From NCBI GenBank assembly GCA_002897735.1, contig BDTW01000048.1:1-62335 (forward strand): a DNA stretch of 62,335 nucleotides. The letters are read 5' to 3'. Source of the stretch: a bacterium BMS3Bbin13 (GTDB taxonomy: Bacteria > Pseudomonadota > Gammaproteobacteria > 21-64-14). The notes beneath the pieces were generated by a model. It ran no database searches, was not told the DNA's origin, and was given only the letters and a program-made list of their open reading frames with translations. The position numbers were made by a program, and so were the translations under genes. Shown here one piece after another: positions 46,394 through 56,075 of the stretch (positions are counted from its first letter, which is position 1; each line of letters opens with the position of its first letter).

Positions 46394-47974
46394 ATGGTGA
46401 CGCAAGCGGCCGAACTGGTCGCGGAGATCCCCCGGGACCCGTGGCGTCCGGCGCTGATCGCGCTGGGCGTATCGCTGGCCGCTCTGTTGCTGCTCTATGC
46501 CGGTACGGTCCGGTCGATGGTCGATATCTGGTCGCGCTCGGGGACCTTCATGCACGGTTTCCTGATCGTCCCGATCAGCCTCTATCTGATCTGGCAGCGA
46601 CGCGCGACGATCCTTCGGATCCGGCCGGTTCCCAGTCCATGGGCCCTGGCGGTGGTCCTGGCAGGGGCGTTGGTATGGGCGGTGTCGGCGCGTATCGACG
46701 TGCTCCTCGGCGAGCAGCTCGCCCTGGTGCTCATGGTGATCGCCGGCGTCTGGGGGCTGCTCGGAACCCGGGTGACGCGGGCGATGCTGTTTCCGCTCGC
46801 CTACCTGTTCTTCGCGGTCCCCATGGGGGATGGGTTGATTCCTCCGTTGCGGGATTTCACGGCCCGCGTTTCGGTATTCATTTTGCAGTCGGTGCACATC
46901 CCGGTGTTGTTGGAGGGGCGGTATATCTCCATCCCGCCCGGAACGTTCGAGGTGGCGCAGGCCTGCGCCGGGCTGCGCTACCTGATCGCGTCGGTGGTGC
47001 TGGGGACGGTCTACGCCTATCTGGTCTACCGCAGCGCATGGAGGCGACTGCTGTTCATCATGTTCGCGATCATCGTCCCGATCGTCGCCAACGCGCTGCG
47101 TGCGGCCGGGATCATCGCCCTGGCCTACGCGAGCGATATGCGGCTCGCGACCGGCATCGATCACATCATCTACGGCTGGATCTTCTTCGGCCTGGTGATG
47201 TTTCTGCTGTTCTGGGCCGGTCAGTTCATGCAGGAGCGCGGTGCGGCGCAATCGGGCGTGAGCGGGCCGGAGACCGTTCCGGTTCCGGCGACGGGGGGCC
47301 GCCGCGGGGTGTGGTATGTGGCCGTCGTCGCGGTGCTGCTCGTCGGTGCGGCGGGCGCCGGACCCGGCGCCCTGCGCTGGTTCGAGGTCCGGGCCGCGTA
47401 CGCGCCGGAGCCGGCGGTGCTGGGCGCGCCGCCGGCCCACCCCCCCTGGCGGGGTCCGTTGCGGACCCGGGATGACTGGCGCCCCGTCTTCCCGGGGGCC
47501 GGCGGGTCGTTTCTGCGCACGTACACGCGAGGGCCCGACACGGTGTATCTGTACTCCGCGTACTATCTGCGCGAGAGTCAGGGCTCGGAGCTGATCAAGT
47601 GGGGGAACCGGCTGTATGACGGCCGACATTGGGTGCGAATCGGCTCCCGGCCCCGGGAGGTCTCGTTCGGCGGCGGGCGCAAGCGGGTCGTGGAGACGAT
47701 CATCCGCTCCGGGGACACGGACCGCCTGGTCTGGAGCTGGTACCGGATCGGCGACCGGGTCACGACCCGTCCGATGCAGGCCAAACTGCTCGAGGCGTGG
47801 GACGACCTGCGTCGCGGAGGCGGCGTGGTCGCGGTGGTCGCGGTGGCGGCCGACTACGAGGTGAGACCGCGTGATGCGCGCCGGGTACTGCGCGGGTTTC
47901 TACGCGATATGCGCGATGTCGGGCCGGTGGCGGTCTCGCCGCCGGCCGGGTCGATCGGCTCGATTCGGCGCTGA
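46394..47974 (+). CDS. xrtA: Exosortase A fused to EpsI domain
   Basis: The 526-residue protein has about eight membrane helices in residues 20-280 with the exosortase triad: Cys191 in QACAGLRYL, Arg236 in NALRAAGII and His257 in GIDHIIYGW. Residues about 310-520 form an EpsI-type (DUF3485) periplasmic domain (VYLYSAYYLRESQGSELIKW; RVVETIIRSG). XrtA cleaves PEP-CTERM tails, as in the protein encoded at 38656-39579, and may transfer the product to the polymer. ATG 46394 is taken as start, with modest ribosome-site support. Confidence 0.93.
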   Translation: MVTQAAELVAEIPRDPWRPALIALGVSLAALLLLYAGTVRSMVDIWSRSGTFMHGFLIVPISLYLIWQRRATILRIRPVPSPWALAVVLAGALVWAVSARIDVLLGEQLALVLMVIAGVWGLLGTRVTRAMLFPLAYLFFAVPMGDGLIPPLRDFTARVSVFILQSVHIPVLLEGRYISIPPGTFEVAQACAGLRYLIASVVLGTVYAYLVYRSAWRRLLFIMFAIIVPIVANALRAAGIIALAYASDMRLATGIDHIIYGWIFFGLVMFLLFWAGQFMQERGAAQSGVSGPETVPVPATGGRRGVWYVAVVAVLLVGAAGAGPGALRWFEVRAAYAPEPAVLGAPPAHPPWRGPLRTRDDWRPVFPGAGGSFLRTYTRGPDTVYLYSAYYLRESQGSELIKWGNRLYDGRHWVRIGSRPREVSFGGGRKRVVETIIRSGDTDRLVWSWYRIGDRVTTRPMQAKLLEAWDDLRRGGGVVAVVAVAADYEVRPRDARRVLRGFLRDMRDVGPVAVSPPAGSIGSIRR

Positions 47975-48107
47975 TCGATGCGCGGTGCCGTGCCGGCCCC
48001 GCCGGATCGCACCCTCTCCATACGGTACGCATCTCCGGATGCCCGGCGTTTTCCGAGAGCATCCGATGGTGCCGGTCCGCCGGCGGATCCGACGGGACGG
48101 GAGGTCG

Positions 48108-49502
48108 ATGGGCACAACTCCGGGCAGACTCCACGAGGCGTTGCGCGACATCGGGCGGGTGTCGGTGTCGCGCGTGCTGTTCCCGCTCCACGAGCGGTTC
48201 AAGGGGCACGATACGCTACGGCGGCGCCGCGCGTTGGAGCGCACGCAGTGGTGGTCGTCGCAGGACCTGGAGGGGCTGAGGCTGACGCGGCTGCGTGCGT
48301 TTCTGGGGCACGTGGCCGCCCATGTTCCGTATTACCGAGACCTCTTTCGTGCGACCGGCTTTCGTTGGGAGGCCGTTCGGAGCACGGCCGATCTGGCCGG
48401 GTTGCCGTTTTGCACGAAGGAGATCATCCGCGCGGAAGGAGACCGGTTGCGCTCCGATGCGGCCGGTCGTCTGCAGCGTTCCAATACCGGCGGCTCGACC
48501 GGGGAACCGCTGGTGTTCTATCTCGGCGCGGATCGGGTGAGCCACGACGTCGCCGCGAAGTGGCGCGCGACCCGCTGGTGGGGGGTGGACATCGGCGATC
48601 CGGAGATCGTCCTATGGGGGTCGCCGATCGAGCTGGGCGCCCAGGATCGCGTGCGGGCGATACGTGACCGCCTGTTCCACAGCCGGTTGCTGCCCGCGTT
48701 CCGCATGGCGGAGGCCGACCTCGAAGGGTACGTAAAGATCGTCCGCAGCTACCGGCCGCGCATGTTGTTCGGTTATCCCTCGGCCCTGTATCGCCTGGCG
48801 ACGTTCGCGAGGACGCGCGGGGAGTCGCTGACGGATTCAGGGATCCGGGCGGTCTTCACCACCGGAGAGCGCCTGTACGACGATCAGCGGGGGGCGATCG
48901 CGGAGGTGTTCGGCGCTCCGGTTGCGAACGGCTATGGCGGTCGGGACGCGGGATTCATCGCACACGAGTGTCCGGCGGGCGGCATGCACCTGTCGGCGGA
49001 GGATATCATCGTCGAGATCGTCGACGGGACCGGCGGGCGCGTCGCACCGGGGGAGCCGGGTGAGATCGTGGTGACGCACTTGGCGACGCGGGCGTTTCCG
49101 TTCATCCGTTACCGGACCGGCGATATCGGTATCCTGGACGATCTCCCGTGTTCGTGCGGGCGGGGCCTCCCGTTGCTGAAGGATATCCAGGGGCGGTCCA
49201 CGGATTTCGTCGTCGCGGCCGACGGGACCGTCATGCACGGGCTGGCGCTCATCTATGTGGTCCGCGACCTGCCCGGGGTGCGCGCCTTCAAGATCATCCA
49301 GGAGAGCCGGCATCGGATTCGGGTGCTGATCGTACCCGGCACCGGATTCGCGGCGTCATCGCGGGAGCGGATCATCCGGGGTTTCCGCGAGCGACTCGGG
49401 TCCATGGTCGAGGTGCTCGTCGAAACCATCCCCGAGATCACCGGCGAAAAGTCCGGGAAGTTCCGCTATATCATCAGTCATGCCGTGGAGGCGGCGCCTT
49501 GA
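48108..49502 (+). CDS. CapK/phenylacetate-CoA ligase-like adenylating enzyme
   Basis: The 464-residue protein has the AMP-binding loop SNTGGSTGEPLVF, FTTGERLYDDQRGAIAEVFG, NGYGGRDAGFIAHEC and the hinge FIRYRTGDIGIL. CapK-like enzymes in polysaccharide loci probably activate an acyl or amino acid for attachment to the sugar. The start at 48108 has GGGAGG just before it. It overlaps the next gene by 4 bp (TTGA). Confidence 0.88.
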   Translation: MGTTPGRLHEALRDIGRVSVSRVLFPLHERFKGHDTLRRRRALERTQWWSSQDLEGLRLTRLRAFLGHVAAHVPYYRDLFRATGFRWEAVRSTADLAGLPFCTKEIIRAEGDRLRSDAAGRLQRSNTGGSTGEPLVFYLGADRVSHDVAAKWRATRWWGVDIGDPEIVLWGSPIELGAQDRVRAIRDRLFHSRLLPAFRMAEADLEGYVKIVRSYRPRMLFGYPSALYRLATFARTRGESLTDSGIRAVFTTGERLYDDQRGAIAEVFGAPVANGYGGRDAGFIAHECPAGGMHLSAEDIIVEIVDGTGGRVAPGEPGEIVVTHLATRAFPFIRYRTGDIGILDDLPCSCGRGLPLLKDIQGRSTDFVVAADGTVMHGLALIYVVRDLPGVRAFKIIQESRHRIRVLIVPGTGFAASSRERIIRGFRERLGSMVEVLVETIPEITGEKSGKFRYIISHAVEAAP

Positions 49503-51058
49503 GCGGACCGGGCGGGAACGGGAACGGCGGGATGTGGGCCGAGGGCGGTGCACAGGTGCCCGGCGAGGGACTGAGGACGACGGCCGCTCGGGGCGTTTTA
49601 TGGACCGGCGGGGGTCAGGTGCTGCGTCAACTGGTCCAGGTCGTGACCTCGGTGCTTCTCGCGCGCCTGTTGATGCCCGCGGACTTCGGCCTGCTCGGAA
49701 TGGCCCTGGTGTTCTACGGGCTGGTGCAACTCTTTTCCGATTTCGGTCTCGGTGCCGCGATTATTCAGGTACGGGGTCTCACCGGCCTCGCACTCTCGTC
49801 GAGTTTCTGGCTGAATGTGCTGGTGGCAATCGTCCTCGCGCTTGCCTTATCCTCCGCGGCCCCCTGGATCGCCGCCTTCTACGGCGACCCGCGGCTCGCG
49901 CCGATCGTCGCGGTCCTTTCGATCGGATTGATATTCGGCGGATTCGTGGTGGTGCCGCGGGCCGTCTTGTACAAAGAGTTGCGATTTGCCGAGATCGCGA
50001 AGGCGCAGGCCGTCGGCAGCATAGTCGGTGCAGTGTGCGCTCTCACGTTGGCGTGGCTCGGCTTCGGCGTATGGAGCCTCGTGGTGCAGCCGCTGCTCGG
50101 GTCCGCGACGACCATGGTGTTGACCATATTCTACGCACGCTGGTTTCCGGCCGTGCGCTTCCATTGGGGGAGCATTCGCAAGATGACCGGGTTCAGCGCC
50201 GCCGTGCTCGGCGCCGACGTGGTCAACTACGCGCACCGGGAGGGCGACAATCTGTTGGTGGGGAAATTCCTCGGGAGCGGCCCCCTCGGCTACTATTCGC
50301 TCGCCTACCAATTGATGTTGTATCCGATGAACCAGGTCAGCCAAGTGATCGTCCGGATCCTCTTTCCCGTGCTGTCCACCCTGCAGGATCAGTTGACACG
50401 TTACCGGGAGGTCTATCTGAAGGCGGTAGCGGCGATCGCGTTTGTGACCTTTCCCATGATGGTCGGCCTGTTTGCCGTGGCCCGGGACCTCGTGACGGTC
50501 GTCTTCGGTGCCAAGTGGTTGCCTATGTTGCCCGTCTTGCAGATCCTGTGCTGGGTGGGGATGCTTCAGAGCGTCGCGACCACGGCCGGACTGATTTACC
50601 TGAGCACGGGGCACGCGCGGACGCGGCTGGTGTTCTCCCTGTTCGCGACCCCGGTATTCCTCGCCTTCGTGATACTCGGTTTGCCGTGGGGTGTGGTCGG
50701 AGTCGCCGGCGGCTATGCGGTCGCGGCGTTCCTGGTCGCCTATGCAAATTATCGCGTCGCGTTTCGACTGATTGGCTTGTCGCTCAGACAGTTCCACGCG
50801 GCGCTCGGTCGCCCGGTGGCGGCGTCCGCATTGATGTTCGCAGTGGTCAAAGTGGCGGAGTGGCGGCTGGTCGGCTATGTGCGGTGGCCCGCCGACGGGA
50901 GGCTCGCGTTTCTGGTCGCGCTGGGCGTGGTCGCCTATGTGGTGATCAGCGCTCTGATCAATCGCGGGCAGTTTGCCGAGATCAAGTTCTTGTTCATGAG
51001 TGCCCGCGGCTCCGGGGGGGCGGCGCCCGGCGCGCAGGCCCCGGGGGGTGGCGCATGA
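49499..51058 (+). CDS. Oligosaccharide flippase (Wzx/MOP family)
   Basis: The roughly 519-residue protein has about 12-14 hydrophobic helices. The N-terminal TAARGVLWTGGGQVLRQLVQ and LLMPADFGLLGMALVFYGLV are typical of lipopolysaccharide-type flippases, and the middle has REGDNLLVGKFLGSGPLGYY. It should move lipid-linked repeat units to the periplasm. TTG 49499, coupled to the CapK stop and preceded by GGAGG, is preferred; ATG 49532 is possible. Confidence 0.88.
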   Translation: MSGPGGNGNGGMWAEGGAQVPGEGLRTTAARGVLWTGGGQVLRQLVQVVTSVLLARLLMPADFGLLGMALVFYGLVQLFSDFGLGAAIIQVRGLTGLALSSSFWLNVLVAIVLALALSSAAPWIAAFYGDPRLAPIVAVLSIGLIFGGFVVVPRAVLYKELRFAEIAKAQAVGSIVGAVCALTLAWLGFGVWSLVVQPLLGSATTMVLTIFYARWFPAVRFHWGSIRKMTGFSAAVLGADVVNYAHREGDNLLVGKFLGSGPLGYYSLAYQLMLYPMNQVSQVIVRILFPVLSTLQDQLTRYREVYLKAVAAIAFVTFPMMVGLFAVARDLVTVVFGAKWLPMLPVLQILCWVGMLQSVATTAGLIYLSTGHARTRLVFSLFATPVFLAFVILGLPWGVVGVAGGYAVAAFLVAYANYRVAFRLIGLSLRQFHAALGRPVAASALMFAVVKVAEWRLVGYVRWPADGRLAFLVALGVVAYVVISALINRGQFAEIKFLFMSARGSGGAAPGAQAPGGGA

Positions 51059-52386
51059 GGGGGGTCGCGGTCGCGATCATCGTGTTCGGTTCATTGCCGT
51101 TCATCCTCGCCCGACCGTGGATCGGGATCCTGATGTGGTCGTGGATCGGTTACATGAACCCCCACCGGCTGAGTTGGGGCTTCGCCTTCAACTACCCGTT
51201 CGCCATGGTGATCGGAGTGACCACGCTGATCGGCTGGGTGGTGTCGCGCGAACCGAAACACCCGCCCTGGAACGGGTTGGTGATCATGCTCGTCGTGTTC
51301 AACCTGTGGATGCTCTTCACCTCGTTCTTCATGCTCAACCCGGCGGATGGATGGCACGAGTGGGACAAGGTGGTCAAGGTACAGTTGATGACCTTCGTCA
51401 CCATGATGCTCATGCAGGATCGCAGGCGGTTGCACGCGCTCGTCTGGGTGATCGCCGGATCGGTCGGCTTCTTCGGGATCAAGGGCGGCCTGTTCACGAT
51501 CCTGACCGGCGGGCAGTACATGGTGCTCGGTCCGCCGCACAGCTTCATGCCGGGCAATACGGAGATCGGTTTGGCGTTGAGCATGATCTTGCCGCTGTTC
51601 CGGTATCTTCAGTTGAATTCGGAGAACAAGTGGGTGCGGCGCGGGCTGGGGGCGGCCATGGCCCTGACCGGGGTGGCGATCATCGGTACCTACTCGCGGG
51701 GCGCCTTCCTCGCCGGCGGAGTCATGGGGGTCATGCTCCTGGCCAAGAGCCGCAAGCGGGCCCTTATCGGACTCGGACTGATCGTGGTGGCCGCCACTAT
51801 GTATCACTTCATGCCCGAGAAGTATTTCCACAAGATGGATACCATCGAAACCTACCGGCAGGACCGATCCGCGTTGGGGAGGCTCAACGCGTGGTGGTTC
51901 GCCTTCAACCTGGCCAATGCCCGCCCGATCGTCGGCGGAGGATTCGAGGCCTTTACGCCGGAGTTGTTCAAGAAGTACGCACCGGAACCTGAAAATTATC
52001 ACGACTCGCACAGCATCTATTTCGAAGTATTGGGTGAGCAGGGCTATCCGGGACTCCTGATCTTTCTGACCGTCGGTGTGCTGGCGTGGCGCTACGGGTC
52101 GTGGACGATGCGCCACTGCCGGGGGCGTCCGGACCTGAAATGGGCCTCGGATCTGGCGGCGATGGTGCAGGTGAGTCTCGCGGCCTATGCCGTCGGGGGC
52201 GCCTTCCTCGGACTCGCCTATTTCGACCTTGCCTGGGGCCTGGTCGCGCTCCAGGTGCTCACACGGGTTCTGGTGCAGCGCGCGCTGGAGGAGGCGCCGA
52301 TACCCGGCGACGGGGAGGGGCGGGACCGGACGCCGGTCAGGGAATTCGTCAGGAGGCCCGGAGTCGTTGCGGATGGAGGGCGGTAA
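51055..52386 (+). CDS. O-antigen ligase/polymerase-like protein, exosortase A-associated
   Basis: The 443-residue protein has about 10 membrane helices and matches the TIGR03097-type family: PWIGILMWSWIGYMNPHRLS, MLNPADGWHEWDKVVKVQ, HSFMPGNTEIGLAL, GTYSRGAFLAGG, and the periplasmic loop with HDSHSIYFEVLGEQGYPGLL. It may polymerise repeat units or join glycans to protein. It overlaps the flippase by ATGA and the following methyltransferase by 14 bp. Confidence 0.92.
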   Translation: MRGVAVAIIVFGSLPFILARPWIGILMWSWIGYMNPHRLSWGFAFNYPFAMVIGVTTLIGWVVSREPKHPPWNGLVIMLVVFNLWMLFTSFFMLNPADGWHEWDKVVKVQLMTFVTMMLMQDRRRLHALVWVIAGSVGFFGIKGGLFTILTGGQYMVLGPPHSFMPGNTEIGLALSMILPLFRYLQLNSENKWVRRGLGAAMALTGVAIIGTYSRGAFLAGGVMGVMLLAKSRKRALIGLGLIVVAATMYHFMPEKYFHKMDTIETYRQDRSALGRLNAWWFAFNLANARPIVGGGFEAFTPELFKKYAPEPENYHDSHSIYFEVLGEQGYPGLLIFLTVGVLAWRYGSWTMRHCRGRPDLKWASDLAAMVQVSLAAYAVGGAFLGLAYFDLAWGLVALQVLTRVLVQRALEEAPIPGDGEGRDRTPVREFVRRPGVVADGGR

Positions 52387-53134
52387 TCGGACACGCGCGC
52401 CGGAGGCCTTCGAGGAGGGCTGGCGGCGCCGCTTTACGGGTTTTGCGGAGGCCTTCGAGGATGATGCGGGCATCGCGGGATGGAGTCCATCCGGCCTGCA
52501 GGCACGGCTCGAGAACTTCCGGCGTCTGCTGGGTGACCGGAAAATGGACGGCCGGTGGCTCGACGCCGGGTGCGGTGCGGGGACCTATGCCCGGGACTTG
52601 GCGGCGCGTGGCTGCGAGGTCATCGGATTCGACTACTCGTCGCCTACGATCGCAAAGGCACGCTCGCGCGGCGGGACGGGTATCGGCTGGGCGGTCGCGG
52701 ACGTCACCGCCCTTCCGGTTCCTGCGCAGGTGTTCGACGGAGCGCTCTGTTTCGGCGTCGTGCAGGCCCTGGCGTCGTCCGAAAAGGCGCTCGGGGAACT
52801 CGTGCGCGTGGTCCGGCCGGGCGGAGAGGTCTGGATCGACGCGCTGAACGGTTGGTGTCTGCCGCATGCCGTCGAGCGCCTGGTGCGACGGTTGAAAGGC
52901 CGGCCGCCGCACGTTCGTTACGAATCCCCCCTGCGGCTCAGGCGTCTGGCAAGGGAATGCGGGTTGCGGGACGTGCGATTGTACTGGGTACCGATCTTGC
53001 CGGAGCGGTTCGCGGCATTCCGGTGGATCGGCGCGACGCGGGCGGTGCGCCGGGTCCTTCGGATCCTCCCGTTTCTCGGTGCCCTGGTGAGTCACGCCAT
53101 CGTGATCCGCGGGATCGTTACGGAGCGACGGTGA
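52373..53134 (+). CDS. SAM-dependent methyltransferase
   Basis: The 253-residue class I methyltransferase has motif I LDAGCGAGTYARDLAARG, motif II VIGFDYSSPTIAKA, then WAVADVTALPVPAQVFDGAL and VRPGGEVWIDAL. In this cluster it probably methylates a sugar or an acyl group. AGGAGG lies upstream, slightly distant, inside the ligase gene. Confidence 0.88.
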   Translation: MEGGNRTRAPEAFEEGWRRRFTGFAEAFEDDAGIAGWSPSGLQARLENFRRLLGDRKMDGRWLDAGCGAGTYARDLAARGCEVIGFDYSSPTIAKARSRGGTGIGWAVADVTALPVPAQVFDGALCFGVVQALASSEKALGELVRVVRPGGEVWIDALNGWCLPHAVERLVRRLKGRPPHVRYESPLRLRRLARECGLRDVRLYWVPILPERFAAFRWIGATRAVRRVLRILPFLGALVSHAIVIRGIVTERR

Positions 53135-54135
53135 TGGGTATCCGATCCACCGCTCTGCGTGCCCTGGGGGGTGTCGTTTCCCCGGCGGGAAGCCGGGCGC
53201 GGCTTTCCGTCCTGATTTACCACCGGGTCCTCGCGGATCCGGATCCGCTGGTGCCCGGGACGATCGATGCGCCGGCGTTCGAACGCCAGATGCGGACGCT
53301 GGCGGCGCACTGTCACGTGCTCGGCCTCGGCGGGGCGTTGCGGCGCCTCGCCGCCGGCACGTTGCCGAGCCGCGCCGTTGCGGTCACGTTCGATGACGGG
53401 TACGAGGACAATGTCCGTATCGCGCTGCCGATCCTGCGGCGGCTCGGCGTCCCGGCCTGCTTCTTCGTTGCGACGGGTTTTCTCGACGGCGGGATGATGT
53501 GGAACGACATCGTTATCGAGTCGCTGCGCGGTGCCCGCGGCGACATGCTCAACCTGGACGTCATGGGGCTCGGATGCCTGCGGATCGGCGCTCTCGCCGA
53601 GCGTCGGGCGGCGCTGCACACGATCCTCTCGGCGTTGAAGTACTTGTCGCCGGCGGAACGCAGCGCCGGCACGGAGGCGCTGCGGCGCGCCGCCGGCGCC
53701 CGGCCGGCGATCAGGCCGATGATGTGCGCGGACGACGTGCGGCACCTGCACCGGGAGGGAATGGAGATCGGCGGGCATACCGTCACCCATCCGATCCTGG
53801 CGCAGGTCTCGGCGGACGAGGCGCGCTCGGAGATCCTCGAGGGCAAGCTCCGCCTGGAGGAAATCCTCGATGCGCCGGTGGATCTGTTCGCGTACCCGAA
53901 CGGGAAACCGGGCCGGGACTATTCGTCGGCCCATGTCCGGATGGTCCGGGAACTCGGGTTTCGGGCCGCGATGAGCACCCGGTGGGGCGCGGCGTCGCGT
54001 GCGGATGATCGCTACCAGTTGCCCCGGTTTACGCCCTGGGATCGAAGTCCCGGGCGGTTCGTGCTCAGGCTGTATCGGAACTGCGTGCGCCGGCCCGCGG
54101 CGGGGGTCTCGCCGGGTAGCCGTGCACCGGCCTGA
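53134..54135 (+). CDS. Second polysaccharide deacetylase of the cluster
   Basis: The 333-residue protein has LSVLIYHRVL, VAVTFDDGYEDN (catalytic Asp pair), GVPACFFVATGFL, EIGGHTVTHP (metal His residues) and DLFAYPNGKPGRDYS. It belongs to the PgaB/NodB-type deacetylases but a different branch from the enzyme at 45487-46377. The ATG overlaps the methyltransferase stop by one base (TGATG). Confidence 0.9.
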   Translation: MGIRSTALRALGGVVSPAGSRARLSVLIYHRVLADPDPLVPGTIDAPAFERQMRTLAAHCHVLGLGGALRRLAAGTLPSRAVAVTFDDGYEDNVRIALPILRRLGVPACFFVATGFLDGGMMWNDIVIESLRGARGDMLNLDVMGLGCLRIGALAERRAALHTILSALKYLSPAERSAGTEALRRAAGARPAIRPMMCADDVRHLHREGMEIGGHTVTHPILAQVSADEARSEILEGKLRLEEILDAPVDLFAYPNGKPGRDYSSAHVRMVRELGFRAAMSTRWGAASRADDRYQLPRFTPWDRSPGRFVLRLYRNCVRRPAAGVSPGSRAPA

Positions 54136-54185
54136 TCGGGCGCCGGGGACCCGGGGTGCGTCCTTGCGGAGCGGGTGCCCGCCGA

Positions 54186-56075
54186 CTACCCGCCCGCGGA
54201 CCCGGTAGAGTTCGGTCGGGTCCTCGGCGCCGAGGGATGCGTCTCCAGCCATTGGGCGAGCATCATGAGGATCCAGATCATCGTGCCGTAGTAGGACGCG
54301 TGTTCGGCCAGACGGCGGTTCAGGAGCGAGTCGAGAAAATCCCGGCGGAAGATATGACGGGAACGGAGTCGCCCGATGCTGTCGGCCGCCAGCTCGTGCA
54401 TAGGCGGATAGTCGCTCATCCATATGCCGAAGGGGAGCCCGAACCCGTGTTTCGATTTCGTCAGGATCTCCGCGGGGAGGAAATCGGCGAGCGCCTTTTT
54501 GAAGAAGTATCGCAACTGCGTGCCGCGCACCTTCAGCGGCGTCGGGAGGCGCGCCGAGAATTCGACGAGCCGTTCGTCGAGCAGCGGAAAGGCCGCTTCG
54601 ACCCCGGCAAGGTCGCACATCCGGGTGACCTTCGGCAGGTCGTTGTCGGCCAGGGTCTGTTTCAGGTCCAGCGCCAGGAGCCGGTTGATCGTGCTCTCCG
54701 CATGCGCGTGCCGATACGTATCCTGCAGCATCTGCAGCGGATGATCGGGGTTGACGGTGTGGAGAAAATCCGGATCGAAGACGCTTTGCGCTCCGAAGTG
54801 CATCAGGAGATTGTACGACTCGGCGCGGTCCGGAAGCGGGATCGCCGCCTGGGCCACGTAACGGCGCAGTTTGTGCAGCGGGCCGCGCCCGCCGCCGGTC
54901 CGTCGCCCGAGCAGCGGTTCGATGAGGCCGCGGCGCAGGCCGGCCGGTATGCGCTCGTAGAGCGAGAAGACATACTGTTTGGCGTAACGAGTGTTTCCAC
55001 CGAACAGTTCGTCGCCGCCGTCACCGCCGAGGAGCCGGGCGACGCCGTGTTCATGCGCGAGCCGGGCGCAGTAATAGGTGGGTACCGCGGACGCGTTTCC
55101 GTAGGGCTGGTCATAGCTCGCGGCGATTTCCGGTACCGATCGAACCACGTCATGCGGCGTTACGTAGTACTCATGGTGATCGGTCCCGAAATGCCGCGCG
55201 GCGATTCTCGCATACCCGGTTTCGTCGTATCCGGAGACATCGAAGCCGATCGAGAACGTGCGCGCGGGGCGCCCGCCGATCCGGCCGAGCATGCCGGCGA
55301 CCGTCGAGCTGTCGGTGCCGCCGCTCAGGAAGGCGCCCACCTCGCCGCCGGATGCGTTCTCCGCCACCGACTCTTGCAGGCGCTCCAGAAATTCCCGCTG
55401 CAGTTCCCGGAAGTCGGCGCGCGGAGGTTCGGTGTATTCCATGCGCCAGTATTCGGTCGATGCGGCGCCGCCCGGCCCGCACAGCAGGTAGTGTCCGGGA
55501 AGCAGGCGCTCGTGACCGGCGTAGGCGCTGAGCGGCGCCGGGACCATGTGGAAATACACGTAGTCGTAGAGGGCCTGATGACGGAGCGTTCGGGGCGTGG
55601 CGGGGTGCCGGAGCAATGCGTCGGCCGTCGTGGCGAAGACCGGCGCGCCGTCGGCGAGGGCGTAGGTCAGCCCGTAGATGCCGAGGCGGTCGATGGCCAG
55701 AAACGCCTCGCGGGAATCGTCGCGGATCACGGCGAGGGCAAAAGGACCGCGGAGCGCCTGCACGATGGCGGGCCCGCGTCTTGGGTATTCCCGGGCGAGC
55801 ACATAGGCCGGGCCGTATCGTGCGGCGGCGTCCGCCAAGTCGGGTTCCGTCCAGCGCGGCCGGCCGTGGATGGCGGCGAGCGTCGTCCCTTCGGTATGCA
55901 GCCACGCCGGTCCCGGGCCGGCGGTGACCGCCAGGGCGGAGGCGGCGGCGGTCGCGTTCAATACGGGTGCGGGGCCGGCGAGCGGAGCGGGCAGGGCGTC
56001 GGCCATGTCCGCGATCCGGCGCCGCCGCTCTTCGGGGGGCGCCGGGAGTCCGGTCCAGCCGCAGATCCCACTCAT
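54186..56075 (-). CDS. Asparagine synthase-like amidotransferase with atypical glutaminase domain
   Basis: The 629-residue protein has an N-terminal Ntn-like domain (1-200) and a synthetase domain with the PP-loop SGGTDSS (251-257), FDVSGYDETGYARIAARHFG and GGDGGDELFGGNTRYA. It resembles XrtA-locus amidotransferases (TIGR03108 type). The start is MSGICGW, so the residue after Met is Ser rather than the catalytic Cys, and NGEIYN is replaced by AIHGRPRW. Glutamine use is therefore doubtful. Its ATG overlaps the upstream gene stop as ATGA. Confidence 0.88.
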   Translation of the reverse strand: MSGICGWTGLPAPPEERRRRIADMADALPAPLAGPAPVLNATAAASALAVTAGPGPAWLHTEGTTLAAIHGRPRWTEPDLADAAARYGPAYVLAREYPRRGPAIVQALRGPFALAVIRDDSREAFLAIDRLGIYGLTYALADGAPVFATTADALLRHPATPRTLRHQALYDYVYFHMVPAPLSAYAGHERLLPGHYLLCGPGGAASTEYWRMEYTEPPRADFRELQREFLERLQESVAENASGGEVGAFLSGGTDSSTVAGMLGRIGGRPARTFSIGFDVSGYDETGYARIAARHFGTDHHEYYVTPHDVVRSVPEIAASYDQPYGNASAVPTYYCARLAHEHGVARLLGGDGGDELFGGNTRYAKQYVFSLYERIPAGLRRGLIEPLLGRRTGGGRGPLHKLRRYVAQAAIPLPDRAESYNLLMHFGAQSVFDPDFLHTVNPDHPLQMLQDTYRHAHAESTINRLLALDLKQTLADNDLPKVTRMCDLAGVEAAFPLLDERLVEFSARLPTPLKVRGTQLRYFFKKALADFLPAEILTKSKHGFGLPFGIWMSDYPPMHELAADSIGRLRSRHIFRRDFLDSLLNRRLAEHASYYGTMIWILMMLAQWLETHPSAPRTRPNSTGSAGG